Positions 34,166 through 42,322 of a DNA stretch of 64,000 nucleotides are shown here, piece after piece. Position 1 is the stretch's first letter, and each line of letters begins with the position of its first letter. The DNA is taken from contig DATGJP010000091.1 of NCBI GenBank assembly GCA_035295125.1, forward strand, positions 77,632-141,631, written 5' to 3'. This DNA comes from JAICMB01 sp035295125. Lineage in GTDB: Bacteria; Acidobacteriota; Terriglobia; Bryobacterales; Bryobacteraceae. The notes under the pieces are model-generated. The model did not search any database. It saw nothing but the letters and a program-made list of their open reading frames with translations, and was not told the origin of the DNA. The translations under genes and the position numbers were made by a program.

Positions 34166-35892
34166 TGTTTTCGGATGGACTGCAGTAATTGGTCGCAGGG
34201 GAGCGTGTTGAGGACGTCGGCTGCTTCAAGCCAGCCGCGGCGCGCCGTGATGACGCCATAGGGCATATTGAAGCCCAGAGTTCGGGTGTGATGCGCGTCG
34301 GTGGAGATGGCGAACTTCGCCCCCATGGCTTTGGCGGTTCGGACGAGCGAGCCGCTGAGATCGAGACGCTCGGGACTGCCGTTAATTTCGAGACGGACGT
34401 TGTTGCGAACCGCCTGCATCACTACTTTTTCAAAATCGAAAGGATACGGCTCGCGCGCCAGAGTCATGCGTCCGGTGGGATGGCCAAGCAGATGGAGGTT
34501 GGGCGATTCGAGAGCCCGCAGAAGACGGTCGGTCATTTCGGCAGCTTCCAGGTTCATGAAGCTGTGCACGCTGCCGACGACCATGTCGAGCTCCGCAAGC
34601 GCATCTTCGGCCAGGTCCATGGTGCCGTCGCGGCGGATGTCGCATTCAATGCCTGAGAGGATACGTATGCCGAGGCCGTTGTTGTTCAACTCGCGAACGC
34701 GCTTTGCGAAGGCGACCGCGCGCGCTTCGTCCAGGCCGTTCGCCATAGCGATAGCTTTCGAATGGTCGGTGATGGCGATATATTCGTAGCCGAGCTCGCG
34801 GGCGGCGGCGGCCATTTCTTCGAGCGTGGCGCGGCCGTCGGTCTCGGTGGTGTGCATGTGCAGGTCGCCGCGGATGTTTGAGAGCTGAATCAGCGAGGGC
34901 AGTCGATGCTCGACGGCCGCTTCAATTTCGCCGCAGTTCTCGCGCAGCTCCGGCGGAATCCACTGCATGCCGAGCTGGCCGTAGACCTCCTCCTCGCTCT
35001 CGCCGGCGACGCGCTCGTTGCCTTCGAGGCGAAACAGGCCATACTCGTTCAACGTCAGGCCAAGTTTCAGGGCGCGCGTTCGGAGGTTAACGTTGTGCTC
35101 TTTGCTTCCGGTGAAATACTGCATGGCCGCGCCGTAGCTTTCGTGCGGCAGCGCGCGGAGGTCCACCTGAATGCCCTCCAGGCCATAGCGGATACTGGCC
35201 TTGTTGGCTCCTTTGCCCAGAATTTCGTGTACGCGAGGATGCACGACAAAGCGCTCCAAGGCGGCCGGCGCGCCGTTCCCGGTGACGAGCAGATCGAGAT
35301 CGCCGATGGTTTCCTTTCCGCGCCGCAGGCTGCCCGCCGCGGTGATCTTCTCGATGCCTTCCCCTTGGGCCAGGTATTCGATCAGCTCGTCGGCAACGCG
35401 GTGTCCGTAGTTCAGGCGGTAGCGGCCGGCGCTCTGGCGGAACTGCGCGATCGATCGCAGCACCTTCTCTTCGAGCTTGGCGCCCATGCGAGGCAACTCG
35501 CGCAATTTCTGCTCGCGGCAGATGCGTTCCAGGTCATCAATGGTCGCGACCTGGTAATGCTCGAACAGCAGGGCGATACTTTTCGGGCCGAGTCCCTGGA
35601 TTTTTAGGAGGTCCAGCGCCGATGCCGGAAACTTGGTCAGAAGCTGATCACGCTGCTGGAAGGACCCATGCTCGGCTATTTCTTTGAGCGCTGCGGCGAT
35701 TCCCTTCCCAACCCCGGGAACATCGGTTACTTTGCGCTCGGGATTCTTGAGGATATCCCAGATGCGCTCGGGATACGTTTCGATGGTGGAAGCAGCGTTG
35801 CGATAGCTCCGTATCCGAAAGCCGTCGTCGGCCGCAATCTCCATCAGGTCGGCGGTTTCGGACAGGAGCCTTGCAATCTCACGATTTTCCAT
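34162..35892 (-). CDS. polX: DNA polymerase X family protein with PHP domain
   Basis: A 576-residue bacterial PolX, a gap-filling DNA repair polymerase. Residues 1-150 hold the helix-hairpin-helix lyase-like domain (VPGVGKGIAAALKEI, IQGLGPKSIALLFEHY). The polymerase palm has AAGSLRRGKETIGDLDLLV, with the two metal-binding Asp residues in DLDLL and a third in VDLRA. The PHP domain (about 338-576) has DLHMHTTETDG, ITDHS, GIECDI, GSVHS, GHPTGR and DAHH, a full metal-ligand set, so it should also have 3'-5' exonuclease or AP-endonuclease activity. It overlaps its neighbours by 14 bp (upstream) and ATGA (downstream). Confidence 0.95.
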   Translation of the reverse strand: MENREIARLLSETADLMEIAADDGFRIRSYRNAASTIETYPERIWDILKNPERKVTDVPGVGKGIAAALKEIAEHGSFQQRDQLLTKFPASALDLLKIQGLGPKSIALLFEHYQVATIDDLERICREQKLRELPRMGAKLEEKVLRSIAQFRQSAGRYRLNYGHRVADELIEYLAQGEGIEKITAAGSLRRGKETIGDLDLLVTGNGAPAALERFVVHPRVHEILGKGANKASIRYGLEGIQVDLRALPHESYGAAMQYFTGSKEHNVNLRTRALKLGLTLNEYGLFRLEGNERVAGESEEEVYGQLGMQWIPPELRENCGEIEAAVEHRLPSLIQLSNIRGDLHMHTTETDGRATLEEMAAAARELGYEYIAITDHSKAIAMANGLDEARAVAFAKRVRELNNNGLGIRILSGIECDIRRDGTMDLAEDALAELDMVVGSVHSFMNLEAAEMTDRLLRALESPNLHLLGHPTGRMTLAREPYPFDFEKVVMQAVRNNVRLEINGSPERLDLSGSLVRTAKAMGAKFAISTDAHHTRTLGFNMPYGVITARRGWLEAADVLNTLPCDQLLQSIRKQ

Positions 35893-36787
35893 GCTGCCTG
35901 TCTGCGATTGTAGCGAGCATGTGCGGCTCGACGTGTACGAGAACGTCGGCCACCCACGGGAGCTTTTCCTTGATCTTGAACCTCACGTCGGTGGCGATTT
36001 CGTGCGATGACAGGACGGACATGGCCGGGTCGACTTCGAGGTGCAGGTCGACATGATATTGCAGTCCAGTCTTGCGCGCGAAGCATTTTTCGATGCCCAG
36101 GGCTCCGGGTACAGTAAGGGCGACAGCGCGAATCTGCTGCATGCGGCTCTGGTCCGGCATAGTGTCCATGAGCTGGAACGTCGTGTCGCGCACGATTCGT
36201 AAGGCGAGCACGACGATAACGATGCCGACGCCGAATCCGCCCCAGTCGTCGGCGGAGCGGAACGTGGCAGGGTTCAGGACGGCAAGCCCCACCCCCAGGA
36301 GCGCCACCGTGCCGGAGAGCGTGTCCATGGCGTCGTTCCAGGCGTCCGCGATGAGACCGGAGCTCTCGAGCCTGCGTCCGAAGTGGCGCTTGCTGATGAA
36401 CATGATGGTCTTGACGACGATGGATGCGGCCAGCGGCCAGACGGCGAAAAACTGCGGAGGTGTATCGGTTTGTGCGGCACGCCGGAGGGATTCGGCGGAG
36501 ATCAACACGCCCATCGCCGCAAGGAACATGCCCACGCCGAGGCCTGAGATGGTTTCGAGCCGGCCATGGCCGTAGGGATGTTCAGCGTCCGGCGGTTTCG
36601 ACGCCATGATCAGGCCGAAGAGGACGAGTCCGGAAGCAAGAATATCGCCGGCCGATTCAATGCCGTCGGAAACCGCTGCCGTCGAATTCGCTTTGAGTCC
36701 GACCGTAATCTTGGCCGCCGCCAGCGCCGCGCTGACAAACATGCTTGTAAGGGCAACGCGGCGTCCAATGCGGACGGACGCGGTCAT
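35879..36787 (-). CDS. Cation diffusion facilitator (CDF) family metal transporter
   Basis: A 302-residue inner-membrane metal exporter. Six helices are followed by a cytoplasmic C-terminal domain (about 210-302) with the ferredoxin-like fold (HVDLHLEVDP, VLVHVEPH). HPYGHGRLET is the family's hallmark loop. The metal site in helix 2 reads SDGIESAGD and in helix 5 ADAWNDAMD, where zinc transporters usually have HxxxD; Asn in place of His suggests iron or manganese rather than zinc, or a changed site. The start overlaps the MmcQ-like stop (ATGA), and the 3' end overlaps polX by 14 bp. Confidence 0.92.
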   Translation of the reverse strand: MTASVRIGRRVALTSMFVSAALAAAKITVGLKANSTAAVSDGIESAGDILASGLVLFGLIMASKPPDAEHPYGHGRLETISGLGVGMFLAAMGVLISAESLRRAAQTDTPPQFFAVWPLAASIVVKTIMFISKRHFGRRLESSGLIADAWNDAMDTLSGTVALLGVGLAVLNPATFRSADDWGGFGVGIVIVVLALRIVRDTTFQLMDTMPDQSRMQQIRAVALTVPGALGIEKCFARKTGLQYHVDLHLEVDPAMSVLSSHEIATDVRFKIKEKLPWVADVLVHVEPHMLATIADRQHGKS

Positions 36788-37125
36788 TTTTTCTTTCCGG
36801 TGACGAGCTGGTGGCTGCCGCGAGCCAACTCTGCAATCTCTTTCCAGTCCAGTTTGCCATTCACACGCAGCGAGACCCAGCCGTGCTGGCCCACATAGGG
36901 CGTCTTGAAGAACCGCGGGTCCTCGAGAAACACGGGCTGCATTGATTTGCCGACCTTGAAGCTCATCGACAATTCGCCTTTGTATCTCTCCAGCACGGCG
37001 AACGTCTTCATCTTCCCGGCTTGAAACGTGGGGTGTCCGAACGTAACCGTTTCGCTCGCTCCCGGCAGAGCTAGGCAGATCTCGCGCAGCTTAGTCAGGA
37101 TCTTCTGCTCATCCATACCGATCAA
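36784..37125 (-). CDS. MmcQ/YjbR family protein
   Basis: A 113-residue protein with the MmcQ/YjbR fold (CyaY-like, double-wing DNA-binding-like). The N-terminus has LREICLALPGASETVTFGHPTF, split by the conserved EtvtfGHP, then FAVLERYKGELSMSFKVG and YVGQHGWVSLRV. The molecular role of the family is unsettled. It is the first gene of the four-gene overlapping operon MmcQ-CDF-PolX-NUDIX. ATG at 37125 and ATG at 37116 are both possible. Confidence 0.9.
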   Translation of the reverse strand: MIGMDEQKILTKLREICLALPGASETVTFGHPTFQAGKMKTFAVLERYKGELSMSFKVGKSMQPVFLEDPRFFKTPYVGQHGWVSLRVNGKLDWKEIAELARGSHQLVTGKKK

Positions 37126-37243
37126 TTACAAGCTTACTTTATGGCAACTCCTCTCGTTGAGATGCAAGGTCCCGATGATTAAGCGAAGGGCCGCCGGATT
37201 TTTGCGATTCGGGCGCTTAGGCAAACTTCGGGCGAGGCTATTC

Positions 37244-37837
37244 TCAAAGCTCGAGTAGGTAGCCCTTCTTTCCTACATTAACACCGTGCGAGCGGCCGAG
37301 CTGATCGGCGCGTCCAGCAGCCTCGTGGATGTGGCCGCAGAAGAAGTGGAGGGGTTGCTCGCGCTCGATGAAGTCGCGAACCGCGGTGCTGCCGAAATGC
37401 ATGCCTCGGGCGGCTTCGTCGAGTTGGGTGTTGTGGGGCGGACAGTGGCAGACCAGGATGAGTGGGGATTTTCCGCTGAAATGAGTGAGGCGTTGGGCGA
37501 GTTCTTCTTCCGTATATTCGCCAGGCGTGTTGAAGGGGGTCGGGTTGGAATATCCCAATCCGGCAATGGTGTGGCTGTTTGCGGAGAGCGTCTGGCCGTG
37601 GAAGTTGTGGAGGCCGTACTGCTCACAGAGCCCGGCGATGTCGGACTCCGACTCGTGGTTGCCTGGGATGACGTACATGCGACCAGCCCGCTGCTTGAGG
37701 ACAGGACCAACTTTCTCGAAGCCGCGTGCCCAGTTCACCAGGTCCCCGGCGGCGAAGTAGTAGTCGGCTTCGGTGTCGAGAAGTTTTTCGAGGGCGGTGA
37801 GGTCGCCGTGGATGTCGGAGAAGATGAGGAGCTTCAT
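37244..37837 (-). CDS. Calcineurin-type metallophosphoesterase (YfcE-like)
   Basis: A 197-residue cytoplasmic phosphoesterase. All metal motifs are present: DIHG at 8-11, GDLVNW near 32, GNHE near 60, a His in CHCPPHN and GHIHE near 168. The size fits small phosphodiesterases such as YfcE/MJ0936. The gene lies 118 bp upstream of the MmcQ operon on the same strand and may be its first member or independent. The substrate is not predictable. Confidence 0.9.
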   Translation of the reverse strand: MKLLIFSDIHGDLTALEKLLDTEADYYFAAGDLVNWARGFEKVGPVLKQRAGRMYVIPGNHESESDIAGLCEQYGLHNFHGQTLSANSHTIAGLGYSNPTPFNTPGEYTEEELAQRLTHFSGKSPLILVCHCPPHNTQLDEAARGMHFGSTAVRDFIEREQPLHFFCGHIHEAAGRADQLGRSHGVNVGKKGYLLEL

Positions 37838-38195
37838 CTTTTAGAAGTAGAGCAGGTTGGGGCGCGGAGTTTCAAGGGTGACGAAAATGGCAATGTTTTG
37901 TTGGAGCATTGCGGTAAGGATTGAGCCGGAAGGCTGGAGCCAGTCTGTTTGGAGTGCAGCGAAAAAACTCTGCTTGAGGGAAGAGGTTACAATTTCGAAT
38001 GGGGCATGATCACGCCGCGATCAATCAGCGCTACGGTGCCCGGTTGTCCGGTTGCATCCGGCCGGATCATGCGCCAGGCGGGCCGAGATATCACTGGACG
38101 TCAACGCTTCGGCAAAGCGTAGGTTGTCTGAATCTTGCCTTTCCAGAATAAAACAGAACTTGAGAAGTTATTCGCGCGCTCTCAACTATAGACTC
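37838..38195. other. Intergenic region without recognisable features
   Basis: About 360 bp between the phosphoesterase and the histidine-phosphatase-like gene. Short open frames here have no ribosome sites or family resemblance. I see no strong hairpin or repeat. Confidence 0.4.
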
Positions 38196-39506
38196 GTGAG
38201 ACCCTTTATTGGCCGGTGCATCACGCTGATTGCGTTAGGCGCACCGCTCGTGGCCGCTCAAAGCCCAGATAACACGACACTCAAACAAGTCATCATCTTC
38301 GGCCGTCATGCCGCACGCACCCCCGTTGCCACCCCCGCGGAGCTAGATAGTTTCTCGGCGTTTCCGTTTCCTGCATTCTCAATTTCGGGGCAGTCGGTGA
38401 TTACGCCGAACGGGAAAACGAATGAAACGCTTCTCGGCAACTATTTTCGCCAGTGGCTGACACAGGAAAAACTGTTAACCGGCAACGACAGCTCCGACGC
38501 TGCTTATGTTTATGTGCGGGCCAATAATGCCCCGCTGATCGTGGATACTGCCCAGGCTTTCGTCGCGGGCCTGCTCCCCGCTGCACCGCCGGCAGTCAAC
38601 ACGGTTTCCGTCCCCGACTCGCTGTTCAACCCCATCGACGCGGGTGTGGCGACGCTGGATGGAAAGATGGCGGTCGCCGCCGTCAATGGACGTCTGGGGG
38701 GCAATCCGCAGTCACTGGCCACGGCCTATGCCGCGGAGTATGCGCTGGTGCGTTCGGTCTTGTTCAACTATGCGGCCGGCACCACGCCTCCACCCGCCGC
38801 GCCGGAAGGCAAGATCGACATCACCGCCCTTCCAATCACGATGACGCCCGGCAATTCGACCGAGCCCGTCAATTCGGGTGGTCTCGGCCCCTTTTACATG
38901 GCCATCGACCCGTTCTTGATGGAATACGCCGACGGCATGCCCGCCTCGCAGGTCGGTTGGGGCAAGCTAAACGCCGCCGGTATCAGCCAGATTTACCGCG
39001 TTTACGACTCTTTGCTGGATCTCGAATTTCGCACCCCGTATCTGGCCAAAGTGCAGAGCTCCAATCTGGGTTCGCACATCGTTCGGACGATGATCCAGGC
39101 AGCTACGGGCAGCGCTATGAGCGGTGCGCTGGGAACTCCTTCGGACAAGATCGTCACTATTATCGGCGCCAACACCAATATCGCCGGACTTGCCGGGCTG
39201 TTCCATCTCGATTGGCTGGTTCCGGGTGACCAGCCCGATGTCGCTGCCCTCGGCGGGGCCATCGTCTTCGAGCTCCGCCAGTCTCAGAGGACCGGCGAAT
39301 TCATCGTCCGCGTCGCCTATATCACCCAAACCATGGATCAGCTTCGCAGCCGCACTCCCTTGACGCTCGATGCCGGCCCGGCCAATATCCCCGTGTTCAT
39401 CCCCGGGTGCAGCGTCGACAATACAACATTCGACTGTCCTTTAAGCGGCTTTGTCCGGATGACGAGGCAGGCGATCGAGCCGAGGTACGCTGATCTCACC
39501 AACTGA
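38196..39506 (+). CDS. Exported histidine acid phosphatase-like protein with altered active site
   Basis: A 436-residue exported protein resembling branch-2 histidine phosphatases (phytase/glucose-1-phosphatase type). GTG at 38196 begins a signal peptide (residues 1-21); the longer start at 38052 would place 48 polar residues ahead of it. The phosphate-pocket motif is RHAARTP (37-43), matching RHGxRxP with the nucleophilic His38 kept. The usual proton-donor motif GHDTN is GANTN at 324-328, so both His and Asp are replaced. Cys pairs near the C-terminus (PGCSVDNTTFDCP) support an extracytoplasmic location. It may be a non-catalytic or mechanistically different member; extracellular binding of phosphorylated substrate is possible. 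Confidence 0.8.
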   Translation: MRPFIGRCITLIALGAPLVAAQSPDNTTLKQVIIFGRHAARTPVATPAELDSFSAFPFPAFSISGQSVITPNGKTNETLLGNYFRQWLTQEKLLTGNDSSDAAYVYVRANNAPLIVDTAQAFVAGLLPAAPPAVNTVSVPDSLFNPIDAGVATLDGKMAVAAVNGRLGGNPQSLATAYAAEYALVRSVLFNYAAGTTPPPAAPEGKIDITALPITMTPGNSTEPVNSGGLGPFYMAIDPFLMEYADGMPASQVGWGKLNAAGISQIYRVYDSLLDLEFRTPYLAKVQSSNLGSHIVRTMIQAATGSAMSGALGTPSDKIVTIIGANTNIAGLAGLFHLDWLVPGDQPDVAALGGAIVFELRQSQRTGEFIVRVAYITQTMDQLRSRTPLTLDAGPANIPVFIPGCSVDNTTFDCPLSGFVRMTRQAIEPRYADLTN

Positions 39507-39542
39507 CGTCCGGCGATGCTTCTTGCGCACGCTGGTTGGATA

Positions 39543-39578
39543 GCGGGACTGCCAGTCCCGCGCCGGCTGCCAGCCTGC
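39543..39578. repeat. Paired-hairpin intergenic repeat (family B), copy 2
   Basis: Hairpin 1 is GCGGGACT-GCC-AGTCCCGC (39543-39561) and hairpin 2 is GCCGGCT-GCC-AGCCTGC (39562-39578, one mismatch). The loops match each other (GCC) while the stems differ from other copies. It begins 37 bp after the phosphatase-like gene. Confidence 0.75.
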
Positions 39579-39700
39579 ATTACGTCAAAGGAGCAGCCAG
39601 ACCCGTTTAAGGGACAAGCACCCTGAGAAGAAGATCCAGATCAACGTGAGGTCCCGGCCGAATTGACGGCGGAGCACGTCGCACTAAAATACACGCTGTT

Positions 39701-39855
39701 GTGATGCTGGACGCCGACGTTGTGGCGGTGAGTCCGAGCAGCGTCTGGCGGGCGCTGGGGCAAGCAGGACTTCGCCCGACCACCCTCAATCGAACGGAAA
39801 AATCGAACGTTGGCACAAATCGCTAAAGCGAAAGTGCATCCGTCCGGGAACGCCG
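39701..39855 (+). pseudogene. Remnant of a DDE (IS3/rve-type) transposase
   Basis: Two short pieces of an integrase-core transposase are joined out of frame. The first (39701-39772) reads VMLDADVVAVSPSSVWRALG, the N-terminal helix-turn-helix segment; the second (39781-39855) reads HPQSNGKIERWHKSLKRKC then IRPGTP, which follows the catalytic core near the C-terminus and includes the last catalytic Glu. The whole DDE core between them is missing and the frame shifts at the junction near 39773-39780. No flanking inverted repeats are visible. Identification rests on recall of the family motifs. Confidence 0.7.
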
Positions 39856-39996
39856 GGCGTTAGCCAGAGATCCATGCCGGGAGGGGTCTGCGATGATTCG
39901 CGACTTGGGCGGCGAGACAATACAACCGGGGCCCCCGATGATAGAGTGAATCTCAATGGTTCGGTGTCCATCTTGCTTCGCCGAGATTCCAGATCG

Positions 39997-40465
39997 ATGC
40001 CGTCTCCGTCCGCTTTGTTTGCCTCGAGCTCCTTCGACGAAGGCCGATTCCCTCTCGGTACGGTGCTCGCCGGGCGCTACCGCATTGTCGGGCTCATCGG
40101 CCAAGGCGGCATGGGTGAGGTGTACCGCGCCAACGAGATGAAGCTGGGCCAGCCGGTTGCGCTGAAATTTCTGCCAGCGGACACCGCGAATAACAAAGAA
40201 CTGCTGGCCCGTTTCCATACCGAAGCACGCATCGCACGACAAGTATCGCACCCCAATGTCTGCCGCGTTTACGATATCGGCGAAGTAGATGGATCCACAT
40301 TCCTGTCGATGGAGTATGTGGATGGCGAGGATCTACTCTCCTTGCTGCGCCGCATCGGACGGCTGCCGTCAGATAGCGGTCACCCTCGCCCTGACCGCGT
40401 ACGCCTTCCACACTGCCGTGGCGGGTCGTCCGGTATTCAAAGCGGGCTTCCTTGAAGCGGACTGA
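39997..40465 (+). pseudogene. Internally deleted Ser/Thr protein kinase gene
   Basis: The N-lobe of a Pkn-type kinase is intact from MPSPSALFASSSFDEGRF: GTVLAGRYRIVGLIGQGGMGEVYRA has the glycine loop, ALKFLP the ATP lysine, and EARIARQVSHPNVCRVYDIG and MEYVDGEDL follow. The kinase similarity stops after RRIGRLPSD at about 40374. The catalytic HRD and DFG segments are absent. In the next frame, from 40376, the sequence reads VTLALTAYAFHTAVAGRP and ends in a stop at 40463-40465; this resembles the C-terminal tail of membrane kinases of this phylum. A large internal deletion with frameshift is the simplest explanation. It lies directly after the transposase remnant. Confidence 0.75.
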
Positions 40466-40857
40466 CGAGAGACACTATAGTGCTTCGTGCCAATTGAGGA
40501 GTTCAAAATTCTGCCTCCCGTTTCGGGAGAATCGTTGTCCTCGATGGGATCGAGGATTCGCCTTACGTGCGATAGCTCAAACGTACCCTTGACACAGAAT
40601 ACAGATCGGTTACGATGTACTTGGAATCAGCAATAAGCAAGGTTCCAACCGCAGACGGGAGGTTTCTTATAGAGCCCTTCACGAGTGAGGGGCGAGAATT
40701 CCCGCTCTCGGAACAGCTTGTGAGAGAACCGGCGCGGGCCTGAATATAAGCGCTTGAAAAGCGCAGCGCGTAATGCGCACCACGAAGCCCGACAGGCGGT
40801 TCTTGAGTTCTCGAGAGTTTGGAATCCTCGCCCCTTCGCCTTTTTAAAGCTAAAATC
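40466..40857. other. Intergenic region with one small hairpin
   Basis: About 390 bp between the kinase remnant and the lipase maturation factor gene. The only structure I note is CTCCCG-TTT-CGGGAG at about 40516-40530, without a T-tract. No gene is supported on either strand. Confidence 0.4.
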
Positions 40858-40890
40858 ATGGACAAGTGGCCCTTATGGCCCTCGCCATGA
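40858..40890 (+). CDS. Possible 10-codon leader ORF overlapping the lipase maturation factor start
   Basis: ATG at 40858 opens MDKWPLWPSP and stops at 40888-40890, overlapping ATG 40887 of the next gene as ATGA. The overlap would allow translational coupling. The ribosome site ahead of it is weak (TTAAAGC), so this is a candidate only. Confidence 0.3.
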   Translation: MDKWPLWPSP

Positions 40891-42320
40891 CCTGGTTTAG
40901 CTCCGATAGCTACTGGCTGACGAGATTCGCCTTCCAACGAGGCCTTGCCCTCATCTTCCTAGTCGCGTTTCTCAACGCACTCAACGAGTTCAAACCCCTC
41001 CTCGGAGAACGCGGCATCCTTCCTGTACCGCTGTTCCTCAAGGGAACCTCCTTCGGCTCTTCTCCAAGCCTCTTCTTCTTCGCACACACCGACGCAGTTT
41101 TCACGATTGCCGCGTGGCTGGGCATCGTTGCCTCGGCCGCCGCCCTGGCCGGCATTTCGGAACGGTACACGTGGCTGTCGATGACGGTGTGGGCGCTGAT
41201 GTGGGTGCTATACATCTCGTTCGTGAACGTCGGGCAGATCTGGTACGCGTTTGGTTGGGAGTCGATCCTGCTCGAAGCGGGCTTTTTCGCCATCTTTCTC
41301 GGTAGCGCGTCAACTGCGCCGCAAACCATCACGCTGTGGCTGCTGAGCTGGCTCGAATTCCGGATCATGTTCGGCGCCGGGCTCATTAAAATGCGCGGCG
41401 ATGAGTGCTGGCGCAATCTGACGTGTCTCGACTACCATTACGAGACGCAGCCGATGCCCAACCCTCTGAGCTGGTTCTTCCATTGGGCGCCGCATTGGAC
41501 GCACCAGGGTGGCGTGCTGTTCAATCACTTCGCGGAGCTGATTGTTCCGTTTGGCTACTTCCTGCCGCAGCCGGTAGCGTCGATTGCGGGCGCGATCACG
41601 ATCATCTTTCAAGGGTTGATTTTCGCCAGCGGGAACCTGTCCTGGCTAAATGCGTTGACCATGGTGCTCGCAATCCCGATGATTGATGGGAAGTACCTCG
41701 CGCACATTCTGCCCCTGCACGTGCCGGAATTGCACGCGGCTTCCGTGCCTTTGCGTGTCGCGACCGGGGCGTTGGCGGTACTCATCGCGATTCTGAGCGT
41801 TCGCACGGTGCTAAATCTGATTTCACCGGAACAGATTATGAACGCCTCGTTCAACCCGTATCACCTGGCTGGAACCTATGGGGCGTTCGGGTCGATCACA
41901 CGCCCGCGATACGAGGTGATCGTAGAGGGGACCGACGAAGCCGTCATTACGCAATCGACCAAGTGGAAAGAGTACGGATTTCGGGGCAAGCCGGGCGATA
42001 CCGGACGAATGCCGCCACAGATTGCGCCGTACCATTTGCGCCTGGACTGGCTGATGTGGTTCGCGGCGCTCTCGGATTCGTACGAGAACCCGTGGTTTCA
42101 GGGTTTCCTTGAAAAGCTCCTCGAAGGCGATCGCGCGGTGCTCGGACTGCTGGCCGTAAACCCATTCGGGTCGACACCCCCGCGATTCGTGCGGGCAGAC
42201 TTATACGAATATCACTTCACGACGCCGGCGGAGCGCGCCAAGACTGGACAGTGGTGGAAACGCGAGTTCGTGCGGATGTATTTTCCGCCGGTGTCGCGAG
42301 CGCAGTTTGAGGGACGCTGA
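40887..42320 (+). CDS. Lipase maturation factor (LMF) family membrane protein
   Basis: A polytopic membrane protein of about 477 residues matching the LMF1/LMF2 family, whose animal members help secreted lipases fold. The family hallmark is clear: FRIMFGAGLIKMRGDECW followed by LTCLDYHYETQPMPNPLSW, then HHWAP-like and FNHFAELIVPF. The C-terminal conserved block has YHLAGTYGAFGSITRPRYE and APYHLRLDWLMWFAALS. ATG at 40887 gives the normal N-terminus MTWFSSDSYWLTRFAF; GTG at 40866 would add seven residues. Bacterial function is not established. The next gene begins three bases after its stop, so the two form an operon. Confidence 0.9.
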   Translation: MTWFSSDSYWLTRFAFQRGLALIFLVAFLNALNEFKPLLGERGILPVPLFLKGTSFGSSPSLFFFAHTDAVFTIAAWLGIVASAAALAGISERYTWLSMTVWALMWVLYISFVNVGQIWYAFGWESILLEAGFFAIFLGSASTAPQTITLWLLSWLEFRIMFGAGLIKMRGDECWRNLTCLDYHYETQPMPNPLSWFFHWAPHWTHQGGVLFNHFAELIVPFGYFLPQPVASIAGAITIIFQGLIFASGNLSWLNALTMVLAIPMIDGKYLAHILPLHVPELHAASVPLRVATGALAVLIAILSVRTVLNLISPEQIMNASFNPYHLAGTYGAFGSITRPRYEVIVEGTDEAVITQSTKWKEYGFRGKPGDTGRMPPQIAPYHLRLDWLMWFAALSDSYENPWFQGFLEKLLEGDRAVLGLLAVNPFGSTPPRFVRADLYEYHFTTPAERAKTGQWWKREFVRMYFPPVSRAQFEGR

Positions 42321-42322
42321 GA

